From NCBI GenBank assembly GCA_910587755.1, contig CAJUNZ010000097.1, forward strand, positions 1 to 10,315: a stretch of DNA of 10,315 nucleotides. The letters run 5' to 3'. A program made the position numbers and the translations under genes. Shown piece after piece: positions 1 through 6,791 of this stretch (positions are counted from its first letter, which is position 1; every line of letters starts with the position of its first letter). Source of the DNA: an uncultured Acetatifactor sp. Its GTDB lineage: Bacteria > Bacillota > Clostridia > Lachnospirales > Lachnospiraceae. The notes beneath the pieces are model-generated. The model did no database searches and had not been told where the DNA came from. It saw only the letters and a program-made list of their open reading frames with translations.

Positions 1-1056
1 GCACAGCTCCTTGGGACTGACCACGCTTCCCAGAGAAAGATCTCCCAGAATATCCGCATTGTCAATATGCCCCAGCTTCGTGATCACCTGAGGAACACCC
101 CGGCTGGCGGCGTACAGGGACAGAATCATGTTCTGTTCGTCCAGCCCTGTCATGGACAGAAGCGCATCGCATTCAGCGATTCCCTCCCCTTCCAGAAGAA
201 ACTGGCTGCTGGCATCCCCATGGATAAGGCAGGCCTTGGGCAGAAGCGCCGCCAGCTGGCGGCAGCGGTCCTCCTCCCTCTCTATAATCTGGACGGCGAT
301 GCCGCTGTTCTCCAGAAGCTTAGCCAGGTAATAGCTGACGCGCCCGCCCCCGCACAGGATCACCCGTTTCACCTTGTGGGTGATGATGCCCAGGTTTTTC
401 AGCAGAACCGCCAGGGTGTTGGTGGAGGCAGTCACAAAGATACGGTCCCCCTCCCGGAGCACAAAAGTTCCGTTGGGAGCCACCGCCTTGCCGCCCCGCA
501 GCACCGCGCAGACCAGTATCTTGCACTTTACAATGCCATACATGTCGTTCAGAGCCACATTGCACAGCTTGCTGCGCCCGTCTATACGCAGCTCCACAAT
601 CTCCACCCGCCCCTTAGTAAAAGTCTCCCTCTTCAAAAAGCCCGGGTATTTCAGCAGCCTCTCAATCTCCGTGGCCGCCTGCCGCTCCGGGTTGATGGTC
701 ATGGACAGGCCAAACATCTCCCTCATGGCGTAGATCTGATCCGTATAGTCCGGGTTGCACACCCTGGCGATAGTGTGGATCCTGGGATTCAAGCCATGGG
801 CCGTCATACAGCACAACAGATTCACCTCATCTGCCCCGGCCATGGCAATGAGCAAATCCGCCTCCTTCACCCCGGCCTGGAGCAGTATCTGCATGGAGGC
901 ACAGTTTCCCTGCACCACCATGATATCATAGCGTTCCTCACTGGACTCCAAAACCTTTAAGTTGAAGTCAATCAATGTAAGGTCTTCCCCCTCGGCAGAC
1001 AGCTGGCGAACCAGGGCGGCCCCCATCTTCCCATTGCCGGCAATTATTATCCTCAC
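1..1056 (-). CDS. trkA: Trk system K+ uptake regulatory subunit TrkA (C-terminus cut by window edge)
   Basis: TrkA is the cytosolic, nucleotide-binding RCK subunit that gates a TrkH/KtrB-type K+ channel at the inner face of the membrane. The visible 352 residues follow the two-tandem-RCK layout. The first Rossmann fold has a GNGKMG glycine motif at residues 7-12 and an acidic residue ending the second strand (LID, about 30). A TrkA-C-like segment follows at about 145-215. A second Rossmann fold starts at about 230 with GGGRVS at 236-241, the third glycine position being Ser, and an acidic IIERE near 257-261. TrkA is usually about 450 residues, so roughly the last 100 lie beyond the left edge. 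The start is GTG at 1056-1054 with an AGAGGA-like site about 9 bases upstream; it gives the typical MRIIIAGNGK opening. It lies 50 bases after the NlpC/P60 gene with no visible terminator between. A trkH partner would be expected further left, which cannot be seen here. Confidence 0.93.
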   Translation of the reverse strand, partial: MRIIIAGNGKMGAALVRQLSAEGEDLTLIDFNLKVLESSEERYDIMVVQGNCASMQILLQAGVKEADLLIAMAGADEVNLLCCMTAHGLNPRIHTIARVCNPDYTDQIYAMREMFGLSMTINPERQAATEIERLLKYPGFLKRETFTKGRVEIVELRIDGRSKLCNVALNDMYGIVKCKILVCAVLRGGKAVAPNGTFVLREGDRIFVTASTNTLAVLLKNLGIITHKVKRVILCGGGRVSYYLAKLLENSGIAVQIIEREEDRCRQLAALLPKACLIHGDASSQFLLEGEGIAECDALLSMTGLDEQNMILSLYAASRGVPQVITKLGHIDNADILGDLSLGSVVSPKELC

Positions 1057-1106
1057 GACTGTCAATCCTCTGCTTTCTTTTTTACGTCAACCCAAAACCT
1101 GCGAAA

Positions 1107-2405
1107 CTAAATGATCCTGCGCACGGCCAGAATGGTCCTGTACCCTGCCCGGCTGACTTTGATTCCCCCGCTGGGATAGGGACGGCTGTTGCTGGCGTGA
1201 ACAATCAGGTCTCCGCCGATATAAATTCCCACATGTCCGTCATAGCAGATCAGATCCCCCGGCTGGGCGTTGGAATAATTCACGCCCGTGCCTGCGCTCC
1301 TCTGCTGGGTGGAAGTCCTGGCAAGACTGTACCCGAACTCGCTGTACACTCTGTAAGTAAAGCCGGAACAGTCGGCTCCCCCGGTAAGGCTTGTGCCCCC
1401 TGCCACATAGGGTCCTCCTATGTACTGGCAGGCAAACTTGGCAATCTTCTTCCCCAGGTCGCTTCCCGAGGCAGCGTCGATCACCGCCGTATAATTTGTG
1501 GGGGTGTAGGTGGCATTGGCCGCATTGGAAGAGTTGGAAGAGTTGGAAGAATTCGCCGCCTTCTGAGCCTCCTGCAGCTGCTTCAGCTTCTGCTGGTCCT
1601 GCTGCAGCAGTTTCTTGGCCACCGCCGCCTCCTGTCTTGCCCTCTGAATCTCCGCCTCAAAGTTAGCGGACTCCTGTCTCTTCCTGGCGAGCATGGTATC
1701 CAGACCGGCCTTCTGGGTCTCCAGCTCAGCCCTGTCCGCCTGCAGCTGCTGCCTCTCCGCCACCAGGAGCTGCTTTGTGTCCTCCAGGGCCGTCTTTTCT
1801 TCCTCCAGAAGATTCCAGAGCGCCTGGACCTGGTCTTTGGTCTCAATGTACTCCGTGAGCACCGTCTGCTCATACTCGCACACTTTTTCAATGCGGTCCA
1901 TCTGATTCAGGAAATCGGCCAGCCCCTTTCCCTCCAGAAGGGCATCCAGGTAGGAACTCTCCCCCCGCTCATAGATCAGCCTTGCACAGGCCGCCATGTT
2001 CTTCCTGTGATTCTCCTCCCGAAGGACGGCCTCCTCATATTCCGCCTCGGTTTCGGTGATCTGATGCTCTTTCCAGTGGATCTCGTCCTCCATGTGGGTG
2101 ATCTCCTGCTCCTTGGCGGTGATCTCATCTTCCTTCATGCCAATGCTGGCCATGGTGTTGACAATCTCTGCATTCAGATCATCAATCTGTTCCTGGATCA
2201 GATCCTGCTCGTCCTCAAGCCCCATGATCTCACCCGTGATCTCATTCAGATGCCTCTGATCTTCCTCGATCTTGTCCTGAATGTCCTTCATGGATGTGGC
2301 CTCAGCGCTCAAAGGGTTCCACAGGCATCCCAGTGTCAGAGAACCTGCCAGTCCGCAAGTCACTATGCAGTTTAATAATGGTCTGTATTTTTTTCTCATG
2401 AGCAA
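1107..2405 (-). CDS. Secreted coiled-coil NlpC/P60 peptidoglycan hydrolase (PcsB/CwlO-like layout)
   Basis: Probable secreted D,L-endopeptidase that cuts peptidoglycan stem peptides. An N-terminal signal peptide covers about residues 1-36 (basic RKKYR, then a hydrophobic stretch ending near AEA). Residues 38-283 are a long charged heptad-rich coiled coil, as in PcsB/CwlO proteins, where the coil controls the hydrolase and in some species contacts FtsX. A Ser/Asn linker follows at about 285-297. The C-terminal NlpC/P60 domain (about 318-432) has the catalytic Cys in ADCSGF (C346), His in GHVGIYIG (H391) and third polar residue His in IVHASN (H403), so it appears active. The start is uncertain. 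TTG at 2405 lies about 11 bases after an AGGAAG site. ATG at 2399 gives the conventional MRKK opening but leaves about 17 bases. It sits between asnS (59-base gap) and trkA. The FtsX link is family knowledge; ftsEX is not in the window. Confidence 0.9.
   Translation of the reverse strand: MLMRKKYRPLLNCIVTCGLAGSLTLGCLWNPLSAEATSMKDIQDKIEEDQRHLNEITGEIMGLEDEQDLIQEQIDDLNAEIVNTMASIGMKEDEITAKEQEITHMEDEIHWKEHQITETEAEYEEAVLREENHRKNMAACARLIYERGESSYLDALLEGKGLADFLNQMDRIEKVCEYEQTVLTEYIETKDQVQALWNLLEEEKTALEDTKQLLVAERQQLQADRAELETQKAGLDTMLARKRQESANFEAEIQRARQEAAVAKKLLQQDQQKLKQLQEAQKAANSSNSSNSSNAANATYTPTNYTAVIDAASGSDLGKKIAKFACQYIGGPYVAGGTSLTGGADCSGFTYRVYSEFGYSLARTSTQQRSAGTGVNYSNAQPGDLICYDGHVGIYIGGDLIVHASNSRPYPSGGIKVSRAGYRTILAVRRII
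1525..1551. repeat. Three tandem 9-base repeats in the hydrolase linker
   Basis: Three consecutive copies of TTGGAAGAG on the plus strand, the last ending in A instead of G, encode the (Asn-Ser-Ser)n linker between the coiled coil and the NlpC/P60 domain. The unit is a multiple of three, so copy-number change by slippage would lengthen or shorten the linker without breaking the frame. Confidence 0.8.
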
Positions 2406-2464
2406 AGCATATCACACTTCCTGTCAGTTTTCATCTTAAATAATCTTAAGGAACTTCACACAAA

Positions 2465-3856
2465 TCACAGTTCACAGTTTTTGACTGTTCTGGGGAAAGG
2501 TATCACATCCCGAATGTTACTCATGCCCGTAAGATACATGACACATCTCTCAAATCCCAGGCCAAATCCCGCATGCCTCACAGATCCGTACCTGCGCAGA
2601 TCCAGGTAGAAGCCATAGTCCTCTTTTCTCATCCCAAGCTCCTCCATTCTGGCCTCCAGCACTTCCAGTTTATCTTCCCTCTGGCTTCCCCCGATGATCT
2701 CCCCAATGCCGGGCACCAGGCAGTCCATGGCAGCCACAGTCCTGCCGTCCTCGTTTAATTTCATGTAGAAGGCTTTGATCTCCTTGGGGTAATCCGTCAC
2801 AAACACCGGGCGCTTGAACACTTCCTCCGTCAGATACCTCTCATGCTCCGTCTGCAGGTCACAGCCCCAGGACACCTTATATTCAAAAGCGTCGTTGTGC
2901 TTCTCCAGGATCTCCACGGCCTCCGTGTAGGTCACATGGGCAAAGTCGGAACCTGCCACATGAGCCAGGCGATCCAGAAGCCCCTTGTCCACAAACTGGT
3001 TGAAAAACGCCATCTCCTCCGGGGCGTTCTCCATCACATAGGCGATCACATACTTCAGCATGCTCTCTGCCAGCATCATATCATCCTTCAGATCTGCAAA
3101 AGCCATCTCCGGCTCAATCATCCAGAATTCAGCCATATGCCGGGGAGTGTTGGAGTTCTCCGCCCGGAAAGTGGGGCCAAACGTATAGACATTCTTAAAG
3201 GCAAAAGCATAGGTTTCCGCGTTCAGCTGGCCGCTGACGGTAAGGTTTGTGGGCTTTCCGAAGAAATCCTGGGAATAGTCTGTCTTTCCCTCCCCGGTTT
3301 TGGGCACATTGTCCATGTCAAGGGTAGTGACCTGGAACATCTCCCCCGCCCCCTCGCAGTCGCTACCTGTGATCAGGGGCGTGTGAACATACACAAATCC
3401 CCTCTCCATAAAAAAGCTGTGGATGGCGTAAGCCGCCAGGGAGCGCACCCGGAACACTGCCTGGAACGTGTTGGTCCTGGGGCGCAGGTGCGAGATGGTG
3501 CGCAGATACTCAAAAGAGTGACGCTTTTTCTGCAGAGGATATTCCGCCGTGGAAGCTCCCTCCACAGTCACTTCCCTGGCCTGCATCTCAAAAGGCTGCT
3601 TTGCCTCGGGGGTGGCCACAATCTCTCCCCGGACGATCACAGCCGCCCCCACGTTGACCCTGCGAATCTCCTCAAAATTGGCCAGGCCATCCCCGTACAC
3701 CACCTGAAGAGTCTCAAAAAACGTGCCGTCATTGAGAACCAGAAAGCCGAAATTCCTGGAATCCCTGTTGCTCCTGACCCATCCTCCCACGGTCACTTCC
3801 CTGCCTGCAAAGTCTTCCCGCTTCCGGTACAGCTCCTTGATCTGTGTCAAATCCAT
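2465..3856 (-). CDS. asnS: Asparaginyl-tRNA synthetase
   Basis: Cytoplasmic class IIb aminoacyl-tRNA synthetase that charges tRNA-Asn with asparagine. The 463-residue length is usual for bacterial AsnRS. The N-terminal OB-fold anticodon-binding domain covers about residues 18-105 (VTVGGWVRSNRDSRNFGFL). Class II motif 1 lies around 134-165, motif 2 begins with FRAE at 230-233, the AspRS/AsnRS signature GGSQRED is at 389-395, and motif 3 GLGFER is at 432-437. Three ATG codons in a row open the gene (3862, 3859, 3856). The GGAGG site ends one base before the first, so only the third (3856) has normal spacing of about 7 bases, and I chose it. The long insertion about 186-205 and the overall pattern fit AsnRS rather than AspRS. 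It follows the FKBP-like lipoprotein gene by about 94 bases and precedes the NlpC/P60 gene. Confidence 0.97.
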   Translation of the reverse strand: MDLTQIKELYRKREDFAGREVTVGGWVRSNRDSRNFGFLVLNDGTFFETLQVVYGDGLANFEEIRRVNVGAAVIVRGEIVATPEAKQPFEMQAREVTVEGASTAEYPLQKKRHSFEYLRTISHLRPRTNTFQAVFRVRSLAAYAIHSFFMERGFVYVHTPLITGSDCEGAGEMFQVTTLDMDNVPKTGEGKTDYSQDFFGKPTNLTVSGQLNAETYAFAFKNVYTFGPTFRAENSNTPRHMAEFWMIEPEMAFADLKDDMMLAESMLKYVIAYVMENAPEEMAFFNQFVDKGLLDRLAHVAGSDFAHVTYTEAVEILEKHNDAFEYKVSWGCDLQTEHERYLTEEVFKRPVFVTDYPKEIKAFYMKLNEDGRTVAAMDCLVPGIGEIIGGSQREDKLEVLEARMEELGMRKEDYGFYLDLRRYGSVRHAGFGLGFERCVMYLTGMSNIRDVIPFPRTVKNCEL

Positions 3857-3950
3857 CATCATACCTCCCTGATTGCTTCCATCAATTTATGTGCCATATG
3901 CTGCCATAACTGCTGTTGAAACGCTGCGCGTTTTTGTGCGGCTGCCTGTC

Positions 3951-5018
3951 TCACTCTGTCACATCCGTATTTTGTATCAGAAAATCCAACACCTTTTCAC
4001 ACATGAAATAATTGCGGTATTCCTCCCTGTCAAACTCCTCCAGCAGCGCCTCCACGGATCCCCGCCCGGATGTCTGGGCGTACTGCTCCAGCTTTTCCTG
4101 CAGCTCCTGGTCATCCACGGTCAGCTCCTCCCTGTTGGCCACAGCCTGCAGCGCAAGCTCCTGCCTGGCCTGCAGCTGCGCCGAGGCAGTCACATACTCC
4201 TGGCTTCCCATATTGTAATAGTAATTTGTGAACACATCCGGCGTAACCCCGCTCTCTGCAGCCGCCTTTTCCAGGCTTGTATTGGTGATCTGCCTGTAAG
4301 AATCCAGAAATTCTTCCGGCAGCTCCTCAAAAGTGCTCCTCTCCATCAGCTGCTCCAGAACCGCCGTCTGGAGATTGTAGCGGTATCCCGCCTGGGCATC
4401 CGCTTCCAGGTAGTCCCGCACATACTGCCGCAGTTCCTCCACGGTGCCCGCCTCCTGCACTCCCAGAGAAGCCACAATACTGTCCTGCATTTCCTCCACC
4501 CTGGGCAGGATATAGTTTACCGTTACGGTAAATACCACTTCCACCCCTGCAAGATCCGCATTCTGATACCCTTCCGGGAACGTCAGGGGAAGCTCCACGG
4601 TCTCCCCCGGAACCACCCCTACAAGTCCTTCCTCAAATCCTGGGATAAACTGGCCTGAGCCGATGGTCAGAGCCGATCCTGACGCCGTCCCTCCCTGAAA
4701 GGCCACCCCGTCCTGCTTTCCCTCATAGTCTATGATCACCGTATCTCCCACTTCCACAGGCCGATCCATAACCCCGCCGTTGTCTGCGGTAACATACCTA
4801 TGATAAAGAGCCAGCAGCAGTTCCTCCACCTGGGCCTCCTCCACCGCAGGCTGGACCACAGAGACACTGAGACTGCCGTAATCCCCCAGGGTGACATAGC
4901 GCTCCACATCCATCACGCCAAGAGTCCTGTTCGTGGCAGGATCCTTGCCGCAGCCCCCAAGAAGAACCGACGCCAGCAATATCACTCCCGCCAGGAACCC
5001 TCCCGTCTTTTTCCTCAT
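3951..5018 (-). CDS. Secreted FKBP/trigger-factor-like peptidyl-prolyl isomerase lipoprotein
   Basis: Probable extracytoplasmic folding factor anchored to the outer face of the membrane. The first 23 residues are a lipoprotein signal peptide: MRKK, a hydrophobic core, and a lipobox LLGGC with the lipidated Cys at 23. An FKBP-type PPIase domain covers about 88-168 (VGDTVIIDYEG, then FIPGFEEGLVG, then the paired strands ending VVFTVTVNYI). Residues about 175-350 are helical and resemble the trigger-factor C-terminal chaperone arms (VEELRQYVRDYL, then LEQLMERSTFEELPEEFL). The trigger-factor ribosome-binding N-domain is missing and replaced by the signal peptide and a short segment, so this is not the ribosome-bound chaperone. 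The start ATG at 5018 follows GGAGG with a 6-base gap. It is the first gene of the minus-strand block, behind a good promoter. Isomerase activity is inferred from the domain; substrates are unknown. Confidence 0.88.
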   Translation of the reverse strand: MRKKTGGFLAGVILLASVLLGGCGKDPATNRTLGVMDVERYVTLGDYGSLSVSVVQPAVEEAQVEELLLALYHRYVTADNGGVMDRPVEVGDTVIIDYEGKQDGVAFQGGTASGSALTIGSGQFIPGFEEGLVGVVPGETVELPLTFPEGYQNADLAGVEVVFTVTVNYILPRVEEMQDSIVASLGVQEAGTVEELRQYVRDYLEADAQAGYRYNLQTAVLEQLMERSTFEELPEEFLDSYRQITNTSLEKAAAESGVTPDVFTNYYYNMGSQEYVTASAQLQARQELALQAVANREELTVDDQELQEKLEQYAQTSGRGSVEALLEEFDREEYRNYFMCEKVLDFLIQNTDVTE

Positions 5019-5074
5019 ATAAATCCTCCATGTCTCCGGAACAGACTTTTCCCGCCCGTAATTCTTATCGTTCT

Positions 5075-5103
5075 ACTATACCACATCACTCTGCCAATGG
5101 AAA
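5075..5103 (-). promoter_or_regulatory. Sigma-A-type promoter of the minus-strand block
   Basis: Read on the minus strand: -35 TTTCCA (5103-5098), 17-base spacer, -10 TATAGT (5080-5075), with TGG directly before the -10 (extended -10). Transcription would start near 5068, about 50 bases before the lipoprotein ATG at 5018. Spacing and -10 are good; the -35 is weak, which the extended -10 would offset. Confidence 0.65.
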
Positions 5104-5117
5104 GTACTTTCTGAAAA

Positions 5118-5149
5118 GGTTTTCCGGCGCCGGAAAAGGCCGGAAAACC
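5118..5149. promoter_or_regulatory. Operator-like palindrome cluster between divergent promoters
   Basis: Perfect 18-base palindrome TTTTCCGGCGCCGGAAAA at 5120-5137, followed by a further CCGGAAAA at 5140-5147. The two direct half-sites begin exactly 10 bases apart (5130 and 5140), one helical turn. The outer arms GGTTTTCCGG (5118-5127) and CCGGAAAACC (5140-5149) are also perfect inverted repeats. It lies between the minus promoter (-35 ending at 5103) and the plus promoter (-35 at 5180). No T-run follows on either strand, so a terminator role is unlikely. Function as an operator is inference. Confidence 0.5.
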
Positions 5150-5179
5150 CTTCTTCTTCACATTTTGCCACAATTTTAG

Positions 5180-5209
5180 TTGCTTATCCATGCGCACCTG
5201 TGTTAAGAT
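5180..5209 (+). promoter_or_regulatory. Candidate sigma-A-type promoter for the small membrane protein
   Basis: -35 TTGCTT (5180-5185), 18-base spacer, -10 TAAGAT (5204-5209). A second TAAGAT overlaps at 5209-5214. The expected start near 5216 leaves a leader of about 30 bases containing the TAGGAGG ribosome binding site before ATG 5245. Confidence 0.5.
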
Positions 5210-5244
5210 AAGATTATGAATGGATACTTAGGAGGCTGAATGAA

Positions 5245-5727
5245 ATGAGACCATGGATGATCGTATTGATTACTGTTGCCGTAGTGCTTATCGTGGCGGT
5301 GGTGGTGCTGTATTTTCTAGGAAAAAAGGCCCAGAAAAAGCAGGCTGAGCAGCAGGAGATGCTGGAGGCGAACAAGCAGACCGTTTCCATGCTGGTCATT
5401 GACAAAAAACGAATGAAGCTGCGGGAGGCGGGACTGCCCCAGGTCGTCCTGGACCAGACTCCAAAGCTGATGCGCGGCTCCAAACTGCCGATCATCAAGG
5501 CCAAAGTGGGACCCCAGATTATGTCCCTCATATGCGATGAAAAAATCTTTGAATCCGTCCCTGTGAAAAAAGAGGTAAAAGCCGTGGTAAGCGGCATCTA
5601 TGTTCTGGGGGTAAAAGGACTGCACGGCAAAAAACAGGCTGAGGCGGTTCCCCCTAAGAAAAAAGGACGTTTCCGCCAGGCTCTGGAGGCTGCCCGGGAA
5701 AAGGCAGGAGCAAAACCTTTAAAATAA
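5245..5727 (+). CDS. Membrane-anchored protein of unknown function
   Basis: 160 residues; I do not recognise a named family. Residues 5-25 are one strongly hydrophobic segment (VLITVAVVLIVAVVVLYFL) followed by KKAQKKQ, so the bulk is predicted cytoplasmic (positive-inside rule). Residues about 30-45 are a short Gln/Glu-rich helix. Residues about 47-127 alternate hydrophobic and charged positions as in a small beta-rich domain, with one Cys (97). The last 33 residues are basic and Lys/Ala-rich. The start ATG at 5245 lies 9 bases after GGAGG. An earlier ATG at 5240 is out of frame and stops after two codons. The gene has its own promoter and terminator, so it is likely monocistronic. It is divergent from the lipoprotein gene and shares the palindrome-bearing region with it. 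My impression that similar proteins occur in Lachnospiraceae is unverified. Confidence 0.8.
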   Translation: MRPWMIVLITVAVVLIVAVVVLYFLGKKAQKKQAEQQEMLEANKQTVSMLVIDKKRMKLREAGLPQVVLDQTPKLMRGSKLPIIKAKVGPQIMSLICDEKIFESVPVKKEVKAVVSGIYVLGVKGLHGKKQAEAVPPKKKGRFRQALEAAREKAGAKPLK

Positions 5728-5744
5728 TGTAAGATAACTGCTGC

Positions 5745-5783
5745 GCCCTGAAGTCGAGGATTCGAGTGTCAGGGCTGCTTTTT
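5745..5783 (+). terminator. Hairpin terminator after the small membrane protein gene
   Basis: Arms GCCCTGA (5745-5751) and TCAGGGC (5769-5775) enclose a 17-base loop that itself contains two TCGA copies. The second arm is followed by TGCTTTTT. It lies 17 bases after the stop codon, as expected for an intrinsic terminator. Confidence 0.75.
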
Positions 5784-5808
5784 ACCTTCCGTTTTCTCCC
5801 TGTAAAAT
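5781..5808 (+). promoter_or_regulatory. Weak candidate promoter for the ispE gene string
   Basis: TTTACC (5781-5786), 16-base spacer, TAAAAT (5803-5808), giving a leader of about 50 bases before ATG 5868. The -10 matches five of six consensus bases and the -35 four of six. It overlaps the tail of the preceding terminator and the left arm of an imperfect hairpin (5789-5829). It is the best candidate I can see in this gap, but not a strong one. Confidence 0.3.
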
Positions 5809-5829
5809 TCCTGCAGGGCAGAAAACCGG
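5789..5829. repeat. Imperfect inverted repeat in the ispE leader region
   Basis: Left arm GTTTTC-T-CCCTG pairs with right arm CAGGG-CA-GAAAAC, flanked by CCG and CGG and with a small internal asymmetry. The roughly 11-base loop includes CCTG leading into CTGCAGG. No T-run follows, so it is not a standard terminator. It could be a protein-binding site or an RNA structure. Confidence 0.4.
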
Positions 5830-5867
5830 GCTGAATTTCAAAAAATCTAAAAATCGGGATTGAGACT

Positions 5868-6740
5868 ATGAAAATTTATCAGATAAAAGCGCATGCTAAG
5901 ATCAATCTGGGCCTGGATGTGACAGGAAAGCGGCAGGACGGATACCACCTGGTAAAAATGGTCATGCAGGCCATAGATCTGTGCGACCTGGTGACTCTGG
6001 AGAAAACCGGGGAAGGCATCACCCTCACCTGCGATTCCAAAGAGATCCCCCTGGGAGAGGACAATCTGGCCTTCCGGGCCGCCATGCTGATGAGGAAAGA
6101 GTACCATATCCCTCTGGGGGTACACATCCACCTGGAGAAGAAGATCCCCATGGCGGCAGGGCTGGCAGGGGGAAGCACAGACGCCGCCGCCGTTATAAAG
6201 GGGATCTGCCGCCTTTTTGACCTGGATATCCCCCTGGCCCGGCTGATGGAGCTGGGCTTGCAGCTGGGAGCGGACATCCCCTTCTGCCTTGTGGGCGGAA
6301 CCACCCTGGCAGAGGGTATCGGGGAAAAAATCACTCCCCTGGCCCCCCTGCCCCACTGCCATATCCTGTTGGCAAAGCCGGAGGCCGGCGTGTCCACAAA
6401 ATATGTGTACGAGCATCTGGACGCCCAGGTTCTCCAGAAGCATCCGGACATTGACGGCATGGCAGCGGCCCTCTGCCAGAGCAGCCTGCAGGGAGTCCTG
6501 GACCGGCTGGAAAATGTTCTGGAGACCGTCACCATCCCCGCCCTCCCCGTCATAGACGCCCTCAAGGCCAGGATGCTCTCCCTGGGAGCGGCGGGCAGCC
6601 TTATGAGCGGCAGCGGCCCCACGGTCTTTGGCATATTCCCGGCAGGACAGGAAGCCCAGGCCAGGGCCGCCCTGGAACAACTCACCCGGGAAGGCCAGGC
6701 CAGGCAGGTATTTCTGACCAGACCCACAGGCCCCTTTTGA
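5868..6740 (+). CDS. ispE: 4-diphosphocytidyl-2-C-methyl-D-erythritol kinase
   Basis: IspE phosphorylates CDP-ME with ATP to CDP-ME 2-phosphate in the methylerythritol phosphate (MEP) route to isoprenoids, in the cytoplasm. The 290-residue length is typical. GHMP-kinase features appear in order. KINLGL near the N-terminus carries the conserved Lys 11. The glycine-rich ATP loop is MAAGLAGGSTDAA (95-107). GADIPFCLVGGT carries the conserved Asp 136. C-terminal motif 3 is SLMSGSGPTVFGIF (244-257). The start ATG at 5868 gives the family's usual MKIYQIKAHAKINL opening, although the ribosome binding site (GGGATTGAG) is weak compared with its neighbours. It is first in a string with a GntR regulator 51 bases downstream, then a small membrane protein, murI and a DUF1934 gene. 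The product feeds undecaprenyl phosphate, which carries wall precursors. Confidence 0.96.
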   Translation: MKIYQIKAHAKINLGLDVTGKRQDGYHLVKMVMQAIDLCDLVTLEKTGEGITLTCDSKEIPLGEDNLAFRAAMLMRKEYHIPLGVHIHLEKKIPMAAGLAGGSTDAAAVIKGICRLFDLDIPLARLMELGLQLGADIPFCLVGGTTLAEGIGEKITPLAPLPHCHILLAKPEAGVSTKYVYEHLDAQVLQKHPDIDGMAAALCQSSLQGVLDRLENVLETVTIPALPVIDALKARMLSLGAAGSLMSGSGPTVFGIFPAGQEAQARAALEQLTREGQARQVFLTRPTGPF

Positions 6741-6791
6741 CGCCTGCGGGCAGACAATTCCTTATGCACCCTGATTGGAGAGAGGGACTAT

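Noticed and set aside
67..960. Long plus-strand open frame opposite trkA
   Set aside because: It is antisense to a well-supported gene, has no ribosome binding site or recognisable domain, and is rich in His/Gln/Pro/Leu as expected from reading GC-rich codons backwards.
1197..2375. 392-codon plus-strand open frame opposite the NlpC/P60 gene
   Set aside because: Leu/Ile-rich shadow of the coiled-coil gene. The minus strand has a signal peptide, coiled coil and complete catalytic triad, so the plus frame is not needed to explain the region.
2843..3919. 358-codon plus-strand open frame opposite asnS
   Set aside because: Shadow of the synthetase gene; no start signal and no recognisable protein features.
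3919..3935. Short hairpin AAACGC-TGC-GCGTTT with a T-run on the plus strand
   Set aside because: Only six pairs, and the T-run faces the plus strand, where no gene precedes it. On the minus strand, the coding direction, no T-run follows, so it is not a terminator between the lipoprotein gene and asnS.
3873..4658. 261-codon plus-strand open frame opposite the FKBP-like lipoprotein
   Set aside because: Antisense to a gene with clear lipobox and FKBP motifs; starts in the intergenic gap without a ribosome binding site.
5118..5149. Terminator reading of the CCGGAAAA inverted repeat
   Set aside because: No T-run follows on either strand, and it lies upstream of genes in both directions, so an operator fits better.
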